Positions 54,673-64,000 of a DNA stretch of 64,000 nucleotides are shown here, in pieces (the stretch's first letter is position 1; every line of letters begins with the position of its first letter). The DNA is from Pseudomonas sp. PDM05. Its GTDB lineage: Bacteria > Pseudomonadota > Gammaproteobacteria > Pseudomonadales > Pseudomonadaceae. The notes below the pieces were generated by a model, which saw nothing but the letters and a program-made list of their open reading frames with translations, searched no databases and was not told the origin of the DNA. A program made the position numbers and the translations under genes. The DNA is taken from assembly GCF_014851685.1 (NCBI RefSeq), contig NZ_JACVAC010000007.1:186001-250000 (forward strand), given 5' to 3'.

Positions 54673-57153
54673 ATGGCAAAACCTACCGACTACGCCAAGC
54701 ATTGGTTTGCCGCCAAGGGTTGGAAGCCGTTCGCTTTTCAAAAAGATGTGTGGGCGGCGGTCAGGAGCGGCCAGTCGGGACTGCTGCACGCCAGCACTGG
54801 CGCCGGTAAGACCTACGCCCTGTGGTTTGCTGCCCTCAACCGCTTTGCCATCTCGCGCCCGCCCGCGACCGGCAAGCGTACCCCCCCTGCCGAACCGCTG
54901 AGCGTGCTGTGGATCACGCCGATGCGCGCCCTGGCCGCCGACACAGCCCGCGCCCTCGAAGCGCCGCTGGAGTCACTACAGATTCCGTGGAGCGTCGGCC
55001 TGCGCACCGGCGACACCAGCAGCAGCGAACGCGCACGCCAGACCCGGCGCCCGCCCACCGCACTGGTCACCACCCCGGAAAGCCTGACCCTGATGCTCGC
55101 CCGTGCCGACAGCGAAACGAGCCTGGCGCACCTGCGCATGGTCATAGTGGATGAATGGCATGAATTGATCGGCAACAAGCGCGGCGTCCAGTTGCAACTG
55201 GCGCTGGCACGGCTGCGACGCTGGCATCCCGAACTGATGGTGTGGGGGATTTCCGCCACGCTGGGCAATCAATCCCACGCCTTGGAGGCGTTGGTCCCAC
55301 AGGGCGGCGGGATCAATGTGCAGGGGCAAACAGCCAAGCAGCTGAAGGTCGACACCTTGCTGCCAGCGCACGCCGAACGCTTTCCCTGGGCCGGGCATAT
55401 CGGCCTGAAGATGTTGCCCCAGGTGCTGGCGGAAATAGACGCCAGCAGCAGTTGCCTGGTGTTTACCAATACGCGGGCGCAGTCGGAAATCTGGTTCCAG
55501 GCATTGCTGGATGCGCGTCCCGATTGGGCCGGGGTGATTGCGCTGCACCATGGTTCATTGTCGCGGGAAACCCGAGACTGGGTAGAGCGGGCGTTGAAAG
55601 ACGGTCAGCTCAAGGCGGTGGTCTGCACCTCCAGCCTGGACCTGGGGGTGGATTTTTTGCCGGTAGAGCGTGTGCTGCAGATTGGCTCGGCCAAAGGCGT
55701 CGCACGCCTGATGCAGCGCGCCGGGCGCTCGGGGCATGCGCCGGGTCGGCCGTCGCGAGTGACGCTGGTGCCGACCCACAGCCTGGAACTGGTGGAAGCG
55801 GCGGCGGCCCAGGATGCAATTGCCCAACGGCGTATTGAAGCGCGGGAATCGCCCTACAAGCCATTGGACGTGCTCGTACAACATTTGGTGAGCATGGCGT
55901 TGGGCGGCGGCTTTACGCCGGATGCGCTGCTGGAAGAGGTACGCGGCACCTGGGCTTATCGCGACCTCGATAAAGAGGACTGGGCCTGGGCGCTGGGATT
56001 TGTGCGGCATGGCGGTCTGTCCCTGACTGCCTACCCCGATTACCGCCGGGTGGAACCCGATGAACAGGGCATCTGGCGTGTCCCTGATGCACGACTGGCG
56101 CGGCATCACCGCATGAGTGTGGGCACAATCGTCAGCGACGCCAGCATCCAGCTGAAATTCTGGAGCAAAGGCGGCGGGGGCAAGAACCTGGGCAGTGTCG
56201 AGGAAGGTTTTATTGCGCGGCTCAAGCCAGGTGATGGCTTCCTGTTTGCCGGACGCTTTCTCGAGCTGGTCCGCGTGGAAAACATGACCGCCTATGTACG
56301 CCGCAGCAGCGCGAAAAAAGCCGCCGTACCGCGCTGGAACGGTGGGCGCATGCCACTCTCCAACGAGCTGGCACAGGCCGTGGTGGCACGCTTTGACGCG
56401 GCGGCCCAGGGGCACTTTGACGGCCCTGAAATGCGCGCGGTGCAACCTTTGCTACTGACGCAGTTGCACTGGTCCGGCCTGCCGACGCGCACATGCTTAC
56501 TGGCCGAAGTACTCAAATCCCGCGAGGGCTGGCACCTGTTCCTCTACCCGTTCGGCGGGCGCCAGGTGCACCAGGGGTTGGCCGGTTTGCTGGCGTGGCG
56601 GGTCAGCCAGGGGCAACCCGTGACCTTCTCGATTGCGGTGAATGACTACGGGTTGGAGCTACTGAGTGCTACCGAGGTGGATTGGCCTGCATTGTTGAAC
56701 AGCGCATTGCTGAGCCCCGAGAACCTGCTCCACGACGTGGCCGCCAGCCTGAATGCCGGTGAGTTGGCCTTGCGCCGTTTTCGTGAGATCGCGCGCATCG
56801 CCGGGCTGGTGTTTGCCGGTTACCCCGGCGCACCGAAAAGCACGCGGCAGGTGCAGGCGTCCAGCGGGCTGTTCTTCGAGGTGTTCAAGCAATATGACCC
56901 ACAGAACCTGTTGCTGACCCAGGCGGGGGAAGAAGTCCTGCGTGACGAGCTGGATATGCGGCGACTGGAAGAGACCTTGCGCCATCTGTCGACACTGAAG
57001 CTGGATTTACACTTGATCGAACGCCCGACGCCACTGGCGTTCCCATTACTGGTGGAGCGAATGCGCGAAAGCATGAGCTCGGAAAAGCTCTCGGCGCGCA
57101 TCGCACGGATGGTCAAGGACCTGGAAAAGGTCGCGGATAACGGGAAGCGTTGA
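54673..57153 (+). CDS. ligase-associated DEXH-box helicase, Lhr-like
   Basis: An 826-aa superfamily 2 helicase of the bacterial Lhr-core type found with PdeM in a DNA-damage-response cassette. Walker A is ASTGAGKT, the DExH box VVDEWHEL, motif III SATLGN, and motif [17 protein letters not shown]. The C-terminal Lhr winged-helix and DUF-type regions are complete. In the full cassette it is linked to an ATP-dependent ligase and an exonuclease; those two are not next to it here. The stop overlaps the pdeM start (TGATG). Confidence 0.92.
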   Translation: MAKPTDYAKHWFAAKGWKPFAFQKDVWAAVRSGQSGLLHASTGAGKTYALWFAALNRFAISRPPATGKRTPPAEPLSVLWITPMRALAADTARALEAPLESLQIPWSVGLRTGDTSSSERARQTRRPPTALVTTPESLTLMLARADSETSLAHLRMVIVDEWHELIGNKRGVQLQLALARLRRWHPELMVWGISATLGNQSHALEALVPQGGGINVQGQTAKQLKVDTLLPAHAERFPWAGHIGLKMLPQVLAEIDASSSCLVFTNTRAQSEIWFQALLDARPDWAGVIALHHGSLSRETRDWVERALKDGQLKAVVCTSSLDLGVDFLPVERVLQIGSAKGVARLMQRAGRSGHAPGRPSRVTLVPTHSLELVEAAAAQDAIAQRRIEARESPYKPLDVLVQHLVSMALGGGFTPDALLEEVRGTWAYRDLDKEDWAWALGFVRHGGLSLTAYPDYRRVEPDEQGIWRVPDARLARHHRMSVGTIVSDASIQLKFWSKGGGGKNLGSVEEGFIARLKPGDGFLFAGRFLELVRVENMTAYVRRSSAKKAAVPRWNGGRMPLSNELAQAVVARFDAAAQGHFDGPEMRAVQPLLLTQLHWSGLPTRTCLLAEVLKSREGWHLFLYPFGGRQVHQGLAGLLAWRVSQGQPVTFSIAVNDYGLELLSATEVDWPALLNSALLSPENLLHDVAASLNAGELALRRFREIARIAGLVFAGYPGAPKSTRQVQASSGLFFEVFKQYDPQNLLLTQAGEEVLRDELDMRRLEETLRHLSTLKLDLHLIERPTPLAFPLLVERMRESMSSEKLSARIARMVKDLEKVADNGKR

Positions 57154-57803
57154 TGGTTTGCAAGGTGCTGCTGGAAGGTGAATGGCTATGGCTGCTGGCG
57201 GACAAGGCGGTTTACTGGCCCGCGCGGCGGTGCCTGTTGATTGCCGATGCACATTTTGGCAAAGCCTCGGCCTATCGCAGCCTGGGGCAGCCGGTGCCCC
57301 AGGGGACGACTACAGCGAATCTTGTACGCCTGGATCGACTGTTGTCGGCGTATGCCTGTGAGCAACTGATCTTCCTTGGCGACTTCTTGCACGGCCCCGG
57401 GTCACAGGCCAGTGGCACCCTGAACGCACTGAGGGCCTGGCGTGAGCGCAATGCTGCCCTGAAGATGACCTTGATTCGTGGCAATCACGATAAACGCGCA
57501 GGCGACCCACCGGCCGACTTGAGGGTCGACGTGGTGACTGAGCCACTGCTGATGGGGCCTTTCGCCTTGCAACACGAACCGCACGCCCACCCCGTTCACC
57601 ACGTGCTGGCGGGGCATGTGCATCCGGTGTATCGGCTGCGGGGCAAAGGGCGGCAGAGCCTGCGGCTGCCCTGCTTCCAGATCGGTGGGCGGATCAGTCT
57701 GTTGCCAGCGTTCGGTGCATTCACCGGGGGGCATGGGGTGGAGCAGGACAATGATCGCCGAATCTATGTGATTGGCGATCATGAAGTCTGGCCACTGGGC
57801 TAG
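57153..57803 (+). CDS. pdeM: ligase-associated phosphoesterase PdeM
   Basis: A 216-aa calcineurin-like metallophosphoesterase. The metal-binding motifs appear in order: IADAHFGK, GDFLHGPGS, RGNHDKR and GHVHPVY. PdeM proteins of this cassette are thought to process damaged DNA ends with the Lhr-like helicase. I chose the ATG at 57153, overlapping the helicase TGA by one base, over the TTG just before it. Confidence 0.92.
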   Translation: MVCKVLLEGEWLWLLADKAVYWPARRCLLIADAHFGKASAYRSLGQPVPQGTTTANLVRLDRLLSAYACEQLIFLGDFLHGPGSQASGTLNALRAWRERNAALKMTLIRGNHDKRAGDPPADLRVDVVTEPLLMGPFALQHEPHAHPVHHVLAGHVHPVYRLRGKGRQSLRLPCFQIGGRISLLPAFGAFTGGHGVEQDNDRRIYVIGDHEVWPLG

Positions 57804-57806
57804 ATG

Positions 57807-58019
57807 TCAGGCAACGGGAGCGGGAGGCGGCTCGTCCGGCAGGGTTGGAACACCGGTTTCATCGGGCTGCTCGGGTTGACCTGGGGCGGGGTCAGGATCC
57901 GGCTGTCCCGGCACTCCCCCGTCGAAGGCTGGATTTGCCATCAGGGACCAAGCCATGACACCAATCTGGTTGGGTTCAAGCCGGGCAAGTTCGGCGCTGA
58001 TTCGCGGGTCGATCTTCAT
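57807..58019 (-). CDS. hypothetical proline/acid-rich small protein (70 aa)
   Basis: No recognised family. The product starts MKIDPRISAELARLEPNQIGVMAWSL, and the second half is Pro/Asp/Gly-rich and probably disordered (GQPDPDPAPGQPEQPDE). The ATG at 58019 has GAGGAG at good distance, which makes the gene convincing; the longer frame to 58073 is not needed. It lies downstream of dcd on the same strand, 107 nt away, and converges with pdeM. Confidence 0.65.
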   Translation of the reverse strand: MKIDPRISAELARLEPNQIGVMAWSLMANPAFDGGVPGQPDPDPAPGQPEQPDETGVPTLPDEPPPAPVA

Positions 58020-58126
58020 AAGGTACTCCTCAAGCGTGGCCCGGCGCGCTGTGCACGCGCCGAGGCAGTACACCCAATAGAGTACCTACCCGCTGACAAA
58101 TTCCCTTTACGTGTAAGACCTTTCGA

Positions 58127-58693
58127 TCAAGCGCGTGGGAGGGTAACGCCGCGCTGGCCCTGGTACTTGCCTGCACGGTCTTTATAGGACACTTCACAAG
58201 CCTCGTCGGACTGCAGGAACAGCATCTGTGCCACACCTTCGTTGGCATAGATCTTCGCCGGCAACGTGGTGGTGTTGGAGAACTCCAGGGTCACGTGACC
58301 TTCCCACTCGGGCTCAAGCGGCGTCACGTTGACGATGATGCCGCAGCGCGCGTAGGTGCTCTTGCCCAGGCAGATGGTCAGCACGTCGCGGGGAATGCGG
58401 AAGAACTCCACGGTGCGCGCCAGGGCGAAGGAGTTTGGCGGAATGATGCACACGTCGCTCTTGACGTCGACGAAGCTCTTTTCGTCAAAGTTCTTCGGAT
58501 CGACAATCGCCGAGTTGATGTTGGTGAACACCTTGAACTCATCGGCGCAGCGCACATCGTAGCCGTAGCTGGAAACACCGTAGGAAATCACCGGGGCATC
58601 GCCTTGACCACGGATCTGGCGCTCGACGAACGGTTCGATCATGCCGTGCTCTTGCGCCATGCGGCGAATCCACTTGTCCGATTTGATGCTCAT
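58127..58693 (-). CDS. dcd: dCTP deaminase
   Basis: A nucleotide-metabolism enzyme (188 aa) that converts dCTP to dUTP for thymidylate synthesis. [14 protein letters not shown] is the typical start, [10 protein letters not shown] holds active-site residues, and [33 protein letters not shown] with its Glu general base is intact. AGGACA is the ribosome site. Usually a single gene. Confidence 0.96.
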   Translation of the reverse strand: MSIKSDKWIRRMAQEHGMIEPFVERQIRGQGDAPVISYGVSSYGYDVRCADEFKVFTNINSAIVDPKNFDEKSFVDVKSDVCIIPPNSFALARTVEFFRIPRDVLTICLGKSTYARCGIIVNVTPLEPEWEGHVTLEFSNTTTLPAKIYANEGVAQMLFLQSDEACEVSYKDRAGKYQGQRGVTLPRA

Positions 58694-59082
58694 GGCGGGT
58701 GTCCTGAATAGCGAGGTGGAAAAATTCTGTTGGGCATCTTACCGGGGCCGGCGTTGGGGTTCAAAGGGCGCCGGGCTTTTCTTGACGATAGGCCTGCCTG
58801 CCGGAGGCCGCAGCCAGCGGGGCCGGGACCCGGCTCAGGGTGACCGATGGCAGTAAATACCACCGCCAGTCACGAAATTAGAGAAACCTTCGGAAATACC
58901 ATTGGCACGTTCCGGAAAAAGGGTTAAGGTGGCGCCACTGTGCTGCTTGTGTCACTGAGAATCTCTACACGATATGTTGAATTTCGATCCAACCATCTCC
59001 AAGAATTTTTCCTGCTCTTTGCACTCAGTCTCGGCCAGGGCTTTTCCTGAGTCGCAGTTAACTTTGTCCAAGGAGATACACC
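58694..59082. other. divergent region between dcd and the cold-shock gene
   Basis: No gene is visible on either strand. TTGGCA at 58902-58907 could be a -35 for the cold-shock gene, but the matching -10 is poor. The roughly 150 nt directly before the cold-shock ATG look like the long leader typical of csp genes, ending in AAGGAGA. Confidence 0.45.
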
Positions 59083-59292
59083 ATGTCTAATCGCCAAACT
59101 GGTACCGTTAAGTGGTTCAACGATGAAAAAGGCTTCGGCTTCATCACTCCACAATCCGGTGACGACCTGTTCGTTCACTTCAAAGCTATCCAATCCGACG
59201 GCTTCAAAAGCCTGAAAGAAGGCCAACAGGTTTCTTTCATCGCTACCCGCGGTCAGAAAGGCATGCAAGCTGAAGAAGTTCAAGTTATCTAA
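59083..59292 (+). CDS. CspA-family cold-shock protein
   Basis: A 69-aa single-stranded nucleic-acid-binding beta barrel. Both RNP motifs are present: KGFGFI (RNP1) and LFVHF (RNP2). Family members act as RNA chaperones in cold or stationary phase. Strong AAGGAGA ribosome site and own terminator. Which paralogue (capB, cspA, cspD) cannot be told from the sequence alone. Confidence 0.95.
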   Translation: MSNRQTGTVKWFNDEKGFGFITPQSGDDLFVHFKAIQSDGFKSLKEGQQVSFIATRGQKGMQAEEVQVI

Positions 59293-59311
59293 CTTGTACT
59301 GACTTAGTCGA

Positions 59312-59343
59312 AAAGACCCCGCCCTTAAAAGCGGGGTTTTTTT
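59312..59343 (+). terminator. terminator after the cold-shock gene
   Basis: ACCCCGC/GCGGGGT stem with a short loop, an A run before it and seven T after it, 20 nt beyond the stop. Confidence 0.9.
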
Positions 59344-59391
59344 ATGCCTGGGATTTGGCATTGTCGCCGATGTAATGGCCAGGCAAAAAAA

Positions 59392-59513
59392 TGTGGGAGC
59401 CAAACCTATGTGGGAGCTGGCTTGCCTGCACTAGCATCACCTTGGTGTCACTGACAAACCGAGGTAGTGCTATCGCAGGCAAGCCAGCTCCCACACAAGC
59501 CTGGCTCCCACAC
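59392..59513. repeat. REP cluster (GTGGGAGCTGGCTTGCCTGC type)
   Basis: A main inverted pair (59409-59429 with 59475-59495, exact complements) is flanked by extra partial copies TGTGGGAGC (59392-59400) and GCTCCCACA (59505-59513), giving a nested arrangement. It sits immediately downstream of rpoS, where the rsmZ RNA gene is found in some pseudomonads; I see no rsmZ here. Confidence 0.88.
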
Positions 59514-59528
59514 TTTCAACGTGCGCCG

Positions 59529-60533
59529 TTATTGGAACAACGACTCACTCGACAAGCCATTCTTCTCCAGGATCTCACGCAAGCGCTTGAGGCCCTCCAC
59601 CTGGATCTGCCGCACCCGCTCACGGGTCAAGCCGATTTCCAGGCCGACATCCTCCAGGGTACTGCTCTCATGGCCGCGCAGGCCGAAGCGGCGAATCACC
59701 ACCTCACGCTGCTTGTCCGTAAGCTCGGATAACCACTGGTCAATGCTTTGGGACAGATCATCGTCCTGCAACAGCTCGCAAGGATCTGTCGGACGATCGT
59801 CGGTCAGGGTATCCAGCAGGGTTTTATCCGAATCCGGACCCAGCGAGACGTCGACCGAAGACACGCGCTCGTTCAAGCCGAGCATGCGCTTGACCTCACC
59901 TACCGGCTTCTCCAGCAGGTTGGCGATCTCTTCAGGCGAGGGTTCGTGATCGAGTTTTTGCGTAAGCTCACGTGCCGCCCGCAGGTAGACGTTGAGCTCC
60001 TTGACCACATGGATCGGCAACCGGATCGTGCGGGTCTGATTCATGATCGCCCGTTCGATGGTCTGGCGAATCCACCAGGTAGCGTAGGTCGAAAAGCGGA
60101 AGCCCCGCTCCGGGTCAAACTTCTCCACCGCTCGGATCAAGCCGAGGTTGCCCTCCTCGATCAGGTCCAACAGGGATAGCCCACGATTGACATAGCGTCG
60201 GGCGATTTTCACCACCAGCCGCAGGTTGCTTTCAATCATGCGCTTGCGCCCGGCCGGATCGCCTTTTTGCGACAAGCGCGCAAAATGGACTTCTTCTTCG
60301 GGAGTGAGCAGAGGGGAAAAGCCGATTTCATTGAGGTACAACTGGGTCGCGTCGAGCGCCCGGGTGTAGTCAATGTACTTGTGTTGCTTTAACGCAGTGG
60401 AGTTCTTGGATTTGGTGCGAACTGAAGGTGTTGCAGGTCCCTCATTCGACATCGAATCCTCAGCGATACCGGTCTCCATAAGGAGGACCTCATCGTCGAT
60501 GTCAAACTCCGGCGCTTCTTTACTGAGAGCCAT
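59529..60533 (-). CDS. rpoS: RNA polymerase sigma factor RpoS
   Basis: Stationary-phase and stress sigma factor (334 aa). The acidic N-terminus is followed by region 1.2 ([31 protein letters not shown]), regions 2.1-2.4 ([60 protein letters not shown]), region 3 and region 4.2 ([31 protein letters not shown]). AAGGA precedes the ATG. It follows nlpD on the same strand with a 105-nt gap; the main promoter is expected inside nlpD, where a PsrA-like box is seen. Confidence 0.97.
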   Translation of the reverse strand: MALSKEAPEFDIDDEVLLMETGIAEDSMSNEGPATPSVRTKSKNSTALKQHKYIDYTRALDATQLYLNEIGFSPLLTPEEEVHFARLSQKGDPAGRKRMIESNLRLVVKIARRYVNRGLSLLDLIEEGNLGLIRAVEKFDPERGFRFSTYATWWIRQTIERAIMNQTRTIRLPIHVVKELNVYLRAARELTQKLDHEPSPEEIANLLEKPVGEVKRMLGLNERVSSVDVSLGPDSDKTLLDTLTDDRPTDPCELLQDDDLSQSIDQWLSELTDKQREVVIRRFGLRGHESSTLEDVGLEIGLTRERVRQIQVEGLKRLREILEKNGLSSESLFQ

Positions 60534-60638
60534 TGTTATAGTCCTTTGGTGAGTTCGACCTCAAGCTCAAGCATCGCCTTTATCCTTGGCAACGCTGGAG
60601 CCTGTTCCTTCTACGTGAGGGAACAGGCTGGCAACACA

Positions 60639-61475
60639 TCAACGACGGGGTAGGAATTGCAGTGGATCTACAGGCTTCCCTTGGCGGCGAATCTCAAAGT
60701 GCAGTTTCACCCGGTCTGTACCAGTTGACCCCATTTCGGCAATTGTTTGTCCGACTTTGACTTGCTGCCCCTCCCGAACCAACAGCCTGCGGTTGTGACC
60801 GTAAGCACTGACGTAGGTATCGCTGTGTTTGATGATGACCAGCTCGCCGTAGCCCCGTAAACCACTCCCGGCGTACACCACTGTCCCATCAGACGCAGCT
60901 AAAACAGGCTGTCCCAAATCCCCGGCAATATCAATGCCTTTATTCAAACTGCCGTTTGAAGAGAATTTTCCAATAAGCACTCCGTTTGAGGGCCATCCCC
61001 AACCGGTCGGTGCAGGCCCTGCCGGAGGCAGCGGCGCAGAGGTCGGCTTGCTCGCAACCGCAGGCGCAGCGGTGCCTGCAGGCCGGGTGATGATCGTGGT
61101 TTTGCTCGAAGACGACGGCGACGAAGTGCTGTTTGTGACAACCGCAGCAGGCGTTGAGCCGGTGCGCCCGTCAAAGCGAATCGTCTGACCCGGATGTATC
61201 GTGTAGGGCACCGGAATATTGTTACGTGCTGCAAGCGCCTTGTAATCCCAGCCATAACGGAAGGCGATCGAGAACATCGTGTCGCCCTTGCGTACCACAT
61301 ATTGCCCGGTGGTCACCGTCGGCTTTTGCGGGGCCGCACTATTGCGGTCGACCACCCGTGCGCCGCTGCTTGGCGAGCTGGAGCACGCCACCAGGGAGGA
61401 ACTCAAGACAAGGCCAAGCACCAGTCGCTGAAAGCTTGTTTTACTCATACGCTGCGCAAGACCTGTGAGACTCAC
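60639..61475 (-). CDS. nlpD: NlpD, LysM/LytM amidase-activator lipoprotein
   Basis: An outer-membrane lipoprotein (278 aa) that activates cell-separation amidases. A GTG start at 61475 is preferred because GGGAG lies about 8 nt upstream; ATG 61448 is an alternative. The lipobox is SSSLVAC, a LysM domain follows (YVVRKGDTMFSIAFRYGWDYKAL), and the C-terminal LytM domain is degenerate: NKGIDIAG lacks the first metal His and VKLHFEIR has only one His of HxH. This matches E. coli NlpD, which is an activator, not an enzyme. The coding region also holds the rpoS promoter. Confidence 0.93.
   Translation of the reverse strand: MSLTGLAQRMSKTSFQRLVLGLVLSSSLVACSSSPSSGARVVDRNSAAPQKPTVTTGQYVVRKGDTMFSIAFRYGWDYKALAARNNIPVPYTIHPGQTIRFDGRTGSTPAAVVTNSTSSPSSSSKTTIITRPAGTAAPAVASKPTSAPLPPAGPAPTGWGWPSNGVLIGKFSSNGSLNKGIDIAGDLGQPVLAASDGTVVYAGSGLRGYGELVIIKHSDTYVSAYGHNRRLLVREGQQVKVGQTIAEMGSTGTDRVKLHFEIRRQGKPVDPLQFLPRR
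60943..60960. promoter_or_regulatory. PsrA-like palindrome inside nlpD, upstream of rpoS
   Basis: TTCAAAC-TGCC-GTTTGAA contains CAAAC-N4-GTTTG, the (C/G)AAAC-N2-4-GTTT(G/C) motif reported for PsrA. It lies about 418 nt before the rpoS start codon; the rpoS start of transcription in P. aeruginosa and P. putida is roughly 370-385 nt upstream, so the box would be near -40. Confidence 0.6.
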
Positions 61476-61684
61476 CCGCCGCTCCCTTTGTGGTGGCTGA
61501 ACATGAACGCCTGTATCAGGCTTGAAATATGACGCAAGTATAACTGGGCATTGGCTTTTTTCCGGCACACGACTGAAACGAAACATTCATCATGTTTAAC
61601 CCGGATGGCCAATCATGTTGACTCAACAGGCCCCGGCGTAAGACACATCCCAGCCAACAGAATTCACTGCCGGTAGACAAATGA

Positions 61685-62362
61685 TCAGGCCAGCGGACCA
61701 TTGAGCAACGGCACGAAGCGTACGGCGCCCAGCACATGCCGTGAAAACCCTTCGTCCTCACGGATAATGAGCATCAATTGTTGCACTTCGCCGGAGCCCA
61801 CCGGGATGACCAACCGCCCACCAGGGGCCAATTGATCGAGCAAGGCTTGCGGCACATCGGTGGCCACGGCGGTGACGATGATGCCGTTGTAAGGCGCCAG
61901 CGCCGGCCAGCCTTCCCAGCCGTCGCCCCAGCGGAACACCACGTTGCGCAGGTTCAACTCTGCCAGGCGCTCCTTGGCGCGGTCCTGCAGGACCTTGATG
62001 CGCTCCACCGAGAACACCCGTTCCACCAACTGCGACAGCACCGCGGTCTGGTAGCCCGAGCCGGTGCCGATCTCCAGCACCTTGTCCAACGGCCCGGCCG
62101 CCAGCAGCAGCTCGCTCATGCGCGCGACCATGTACGGCTGGGAGATGGTCTGGTTGTGGCCGATGGGCAGCGCGGTGTCTTCATAGGCACGGTGCGCCAG
62201 GGCTTCATCGACAAACAGATGCCGTGGTGTACGGCGGATCACTTCCAGCACCTGGGCGTTGGACAAGCCCTCCTCGTACAGGCGCTGGATCAAACGCTCA
62301 CGGGTGCGTTGGGAGGTCATCCCGATGCCGCGGCGCAGTAGGTCGTCTTGTTCACGGCCCAT
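61685..62362 (-). CDS. pcm: protein-L-isoaspartate O-methyltransferase
   Basis: A SAM-dependent repair enzyme (225 aa from 62362) that methylates isoaspartyl residues in aged proteins. The SAM motif is [13 protein letters not shown], and [18 protein letters not shown] is the substrate-site segment. The ATG at 62362 overlaps the surE stop by one base (TGATG), implying coupling; the widely used shorter form (211 aa) would start at 62320 with [10 protein letters not shown]. Second to last of truD-surE-pcm-nlpD-rpoS. Confidence 0.95.
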   Translation of the reverse strand: MGREQDDLLRRGIGMTSQRTRERLIQRLYEEGLSNAQVLEVIRRTPRHLFVDEALAHRAYEDTALPIGHNQTISQPYMVARMSELLLAAGPLDKVLEIGTGSGYQTAVLSQLVERVFSVERIKVLQDRAKERLAELNLRNVVFRWGDGWEGWPALAPYNGIIVTAVATDVPQALLDQLAPGGRLVIPVGSGEVQQLMLIIREDEGFSRHVLGAVRFVPLLNGPLA

Positions 62363-63111
62363 CAGTTCAGCGCCTCCAGCCAGCCATCGAGACTACTGAA
62401 GGCATCACTGAAGGTGCGATCAAGTTGCAACGGGGTAATCGATACATAACCTTGCATCACCGCGTGAAAGTCCGTGCCCGGGCCGCCATCTTCGGCATCG
62501 CCGGCGGCGGCGATCCAATAACCTTCCTTGCCGCGCGGATCGACCACCTTCAACGGCGCCGCCGCACGGGCACGATGGCCCAGGCGCGTCAGCTGGATGC
62601 CGCGGATATGGTCGAGGGGCAAATTGGGGATATTGACGTTGAGCACCGTTCGCGGCGGCAGGTCCAGGGAACCATGGGCCTCCACCAGCTTGCGCGCGAA
62701 ATAGGCGGCAGTAGGCAGGTTGTCCAATTGGCGCGAAGCCAACGAGAAGGCAAACGAGGTCCGCCCCAGGAAGCGCCCTTCAAGGGCCGCCGCCACCGTG
62801 CCGGAATACAGCACGTCGTCACCCAGGTTGGCGCCGAGGTTGATGCCCGACACCACCAGGTCCGGCTCGTGCTCCAAAAGGCTGTTGATCGCCAGGTGGA
62901 CACAGTCGGTGGGGGTGCCGTTCACGCTGATAAAGCCGTTGGCCAGAACCTGCGGGTGCAGCGGACGGTCGAGCGTCAGCGAACTGCTGGCGCCGCTCTT
63001 GTCCTGGTCGGGGGCAACCACCATGCACTCGGCATAATCTTCCAGCGCAGCATAGAGCGCGGCAAGACCGGGTGCGGTGGCACCGTCATCGTTTGATATC
63101 AGAATACGCAT
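62362..63111 (-). CDS. surE: 5'/3'-nucleotidase SurE
   Basis: A metal-dependent nucleotidase (249 aa) active on nucleoside monophosphates and polyphosphate, important in stationary phase. The N-terminal metal site [15 protein letters not shown] carries the double Asp, and [22 protein letters not shown] is the second family signature. It overlaps truD by 13 bases and pcm by one. Confidence 0.97.
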   Translation of the reverse strand: MRILISNDDGATAPGLAALYAALEDYAECMVVAPDQDKSGASSSLTLDRPLHPQVLANGFISVNGTPTDCVHLAINSLLEHEPDLVVSGINLGANLGDDVLYSGTVAAALEGRFLGRTSFAFSLASRQLDNLPTAAYFARKLVEAHGSLDLPPRTVLNVNIPNLPLDHIRGIQLTRLGHRARAAAPLKVVDPRGKEGYWIAAAGDAEDGGPGTDFHAVMQGYVSITPLQLDRTFSDAFSSLDGWLEALN

Positions 63112-64000
63112 GGGCTGTCCGTCTGCCCCACCGGCACCAGATCAACAAGCTCGCGCACCAAGACAGTGGCGAAGCATCCGGCCGGCAGGACGAATTCCAA
63201 TTGCAGAATGTCAGGACCGGGATAATGCCACGTCAACCCGCCAATGGGCAGTCGCAGAATGCGACGCTCCTGGCTCATGCCGGCATTCACCAGCCAATCG
63301 CGCAGGTCGGCTTCGCCGGCGGCAATGGCCTGTTCCAGCGCATGGGTTGCGCCTGAGGCGGGCGAGTCGCCCTCGCCCCACTGCGGCCCGGTGGGGTGCA
63401 GGTCCAGAATCGCCAGGCGCGGGTCGCTGCATTCAGCTTCGCCCGCCGGGAAAAAGCTGCGGCTGTCGGTAAACGCCAACAGGTCGCCGACTTGGGCGCG
63501 CTGCCAGGAGCCATCGGCAACACGCGCCGCCAGCACCTTGTTGAACAGGAAACTGCGGGCGGTGGACAACAGCCGCGAACGCACATTGCGCTGCTCCGGC
63601 AAGGCTTTGCGCGCAGCCCACTCGCGGGCGTCGACGACATTGCCGCCGTTGTGGCCAAAGCGCTGGGCGCCAAAATAATTGGGAATGCCGTGCTGGGCGA
63701 TCAATTGCAAGCGCGCATCGATGGCGGCGGTGTCGCCAGCCAACTGGGTCAGGCGCAAGGTGAAGCCATTGGCCGAATGCGCACCGCGCTGCAGTTTGCG
63801 CTTGTGCCGTGCAGTCTTGAGGATCTTGAGGGTGTCGTTTTCTGCGGCGCTCATGTCCGGGTCGGCCTTGCCTGGCAGCTGCACGCTGAACCATTGGCGG
63901 GTCAGTGCCTGGCGATCCTTGAGCCCGGCATAACTGACGGTGCGCAACGGCACACCGGCGGCCTTGGCGATACGTCGCGCCGCTTCCTCAGTGTTCAGGC
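63099..64000 (-). CDS. truD: tRNA pseudouridine(13) synthase TruD (5' end beyond the window)
   Basis: Partial: the frame is open to the window edge ([20 protein letters not shown] precedes [11 protein letters not shown]). The catalytic Asp lies in [17 protein letters not shown], the TruD signature, and [14 protein letters not shown] is also conserved. About 300 of roughly 350 residues are present. TruD makes pseudouridine at position 13 of tRNA-Glu. It leads the minus-strand operon, with further genes such as ispF expected upstream of the window edge. Confidence 0.95.
   Translation of the reverse strand, partial: LNTEEAARRIAKAAGVPLRTVSYAGLKDRQALTRQWFSVQLPGKADPDMSAAENDTLKILKTARHKRKLQRGAHSANGFTLRLTQLAGDTAAIDARLQLIAQHGIPNYFGAQRFGHNGGNVVDAREWAARKALPEQRNVRSRLLSTARSFLFNKVLAARVADGSWQRAQVGDLLAFTDSRSFFPAGEAECSDPRLAILDLHPTGPQWGEGDSPASGATHALEQAIAAGEADLRDWLVNAGMSQERRILRLPIGGLTWHYPGPDILQLEFVLPAGCFATVLVRELVDLVPVGQTDSPCVF

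Noticed and set aside
58924..59403. 159-codon minus-strand frame opposite the cold-shock gene
   Set aside because: It spans the terminator, coding region and leader of a clear csp gene and has no ribosome site.
59345..59528. rsmZ small RNA downstream of rpoS
   Set aside because: The interval is filled by nested REP arms; no repeated exposed GGA hairpins or T-run terminator of the RsmZ kind is visible.

Overview
The window looks like chromosome from a fluorescent pseudomonad, most likely the Pseudomonas fluorescens group. The basis is gene content and order (truD-surE-pcm-nlpD-rpoS; braCDEFG; rapA; DUF2288; QuiP next to a GST), high-GC coding sequence, and several Pseudomonas-type REP inverted repeats in intergenic gaps. 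I see no rRNA, tRNA, prophage, insertion sequence or CRISPR array. Most of the window is ordinary core genome with a few accessory pieces.

Layout. 1-6.0 kb: a small acidic protein, a Pit phosphate transporter, a 38-residue membrane protein that matches cbb3-oxidase subunit CcoM and lies behind an Anr-type box, then a LysR/RidA/class V aminotransferase cluster. 6.2-16.7 kb: rapA, an MFS transporter, a YkgJ-type Cys-cluster protein, a membrane MHYT-GGDEF-EAL c-di-GMP enzyme, a 725-residue FtsZ/tubulin-superfamily protein (the least explained gene here) and a DUF2288 protein. 17.0-22.0 kb: the branched-chain amino acid ABC transporter braCDEFG. 22.2-24.7 kb: a four-gene bufferin RiPP cassette (DUF2282 precursor, DUF692/MNIO enzyme, DUF2063 partner, DoxX). 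24.7-31.4 kb: a LysR/SDR divergent pair, a lipoprotein, an FAD oxidoreductase, a CysK-like enzyme and NhaA. 31.6-33.1 kb: an S-type-pyocin-like toxin with an AT-rich C-terminal warhead and an overlapping HEAT-like immunity gene. 33.4-43.3 kb, mostly minus strand: SlyB, PdxH, an OmpA lipoprotein with a Lys/Ala/Pro tail, a serine hydrolase, an agarase-like glycoside hydrolase, DinG, a CopD-like protein and a collagen-like secreted protein. 43.4-50.0 kb: an OmpA lipoprotein, a DUF6231/YchJ/LEA/SEC-C run, an isochorismatase-fold protein, a YfcG-type GST and a QuiP-type acylase. 50.4-54.6 kb: a basic amino acid ABC transporter operon with an M14 deacylase gene inside it. 54.7-57.8 kb: an Lhr-like helicase and PdeM. 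57.8-64.0 kb: dcd, a cold-shock protein, then the minus-strand truD-surE-pcm-nlpD-rpoS stress operon, with a PsrA-like box inside nlpD.

The most interesting items are the tubulin-like protein at 13778-15955, the bufferin cassette, ccoM with its Anr box, the chimeric toxin/immunity pair, and the PsrA-like palindrome upstream of rpoS. All functional statements come from reading motifs and context. No database search was run.
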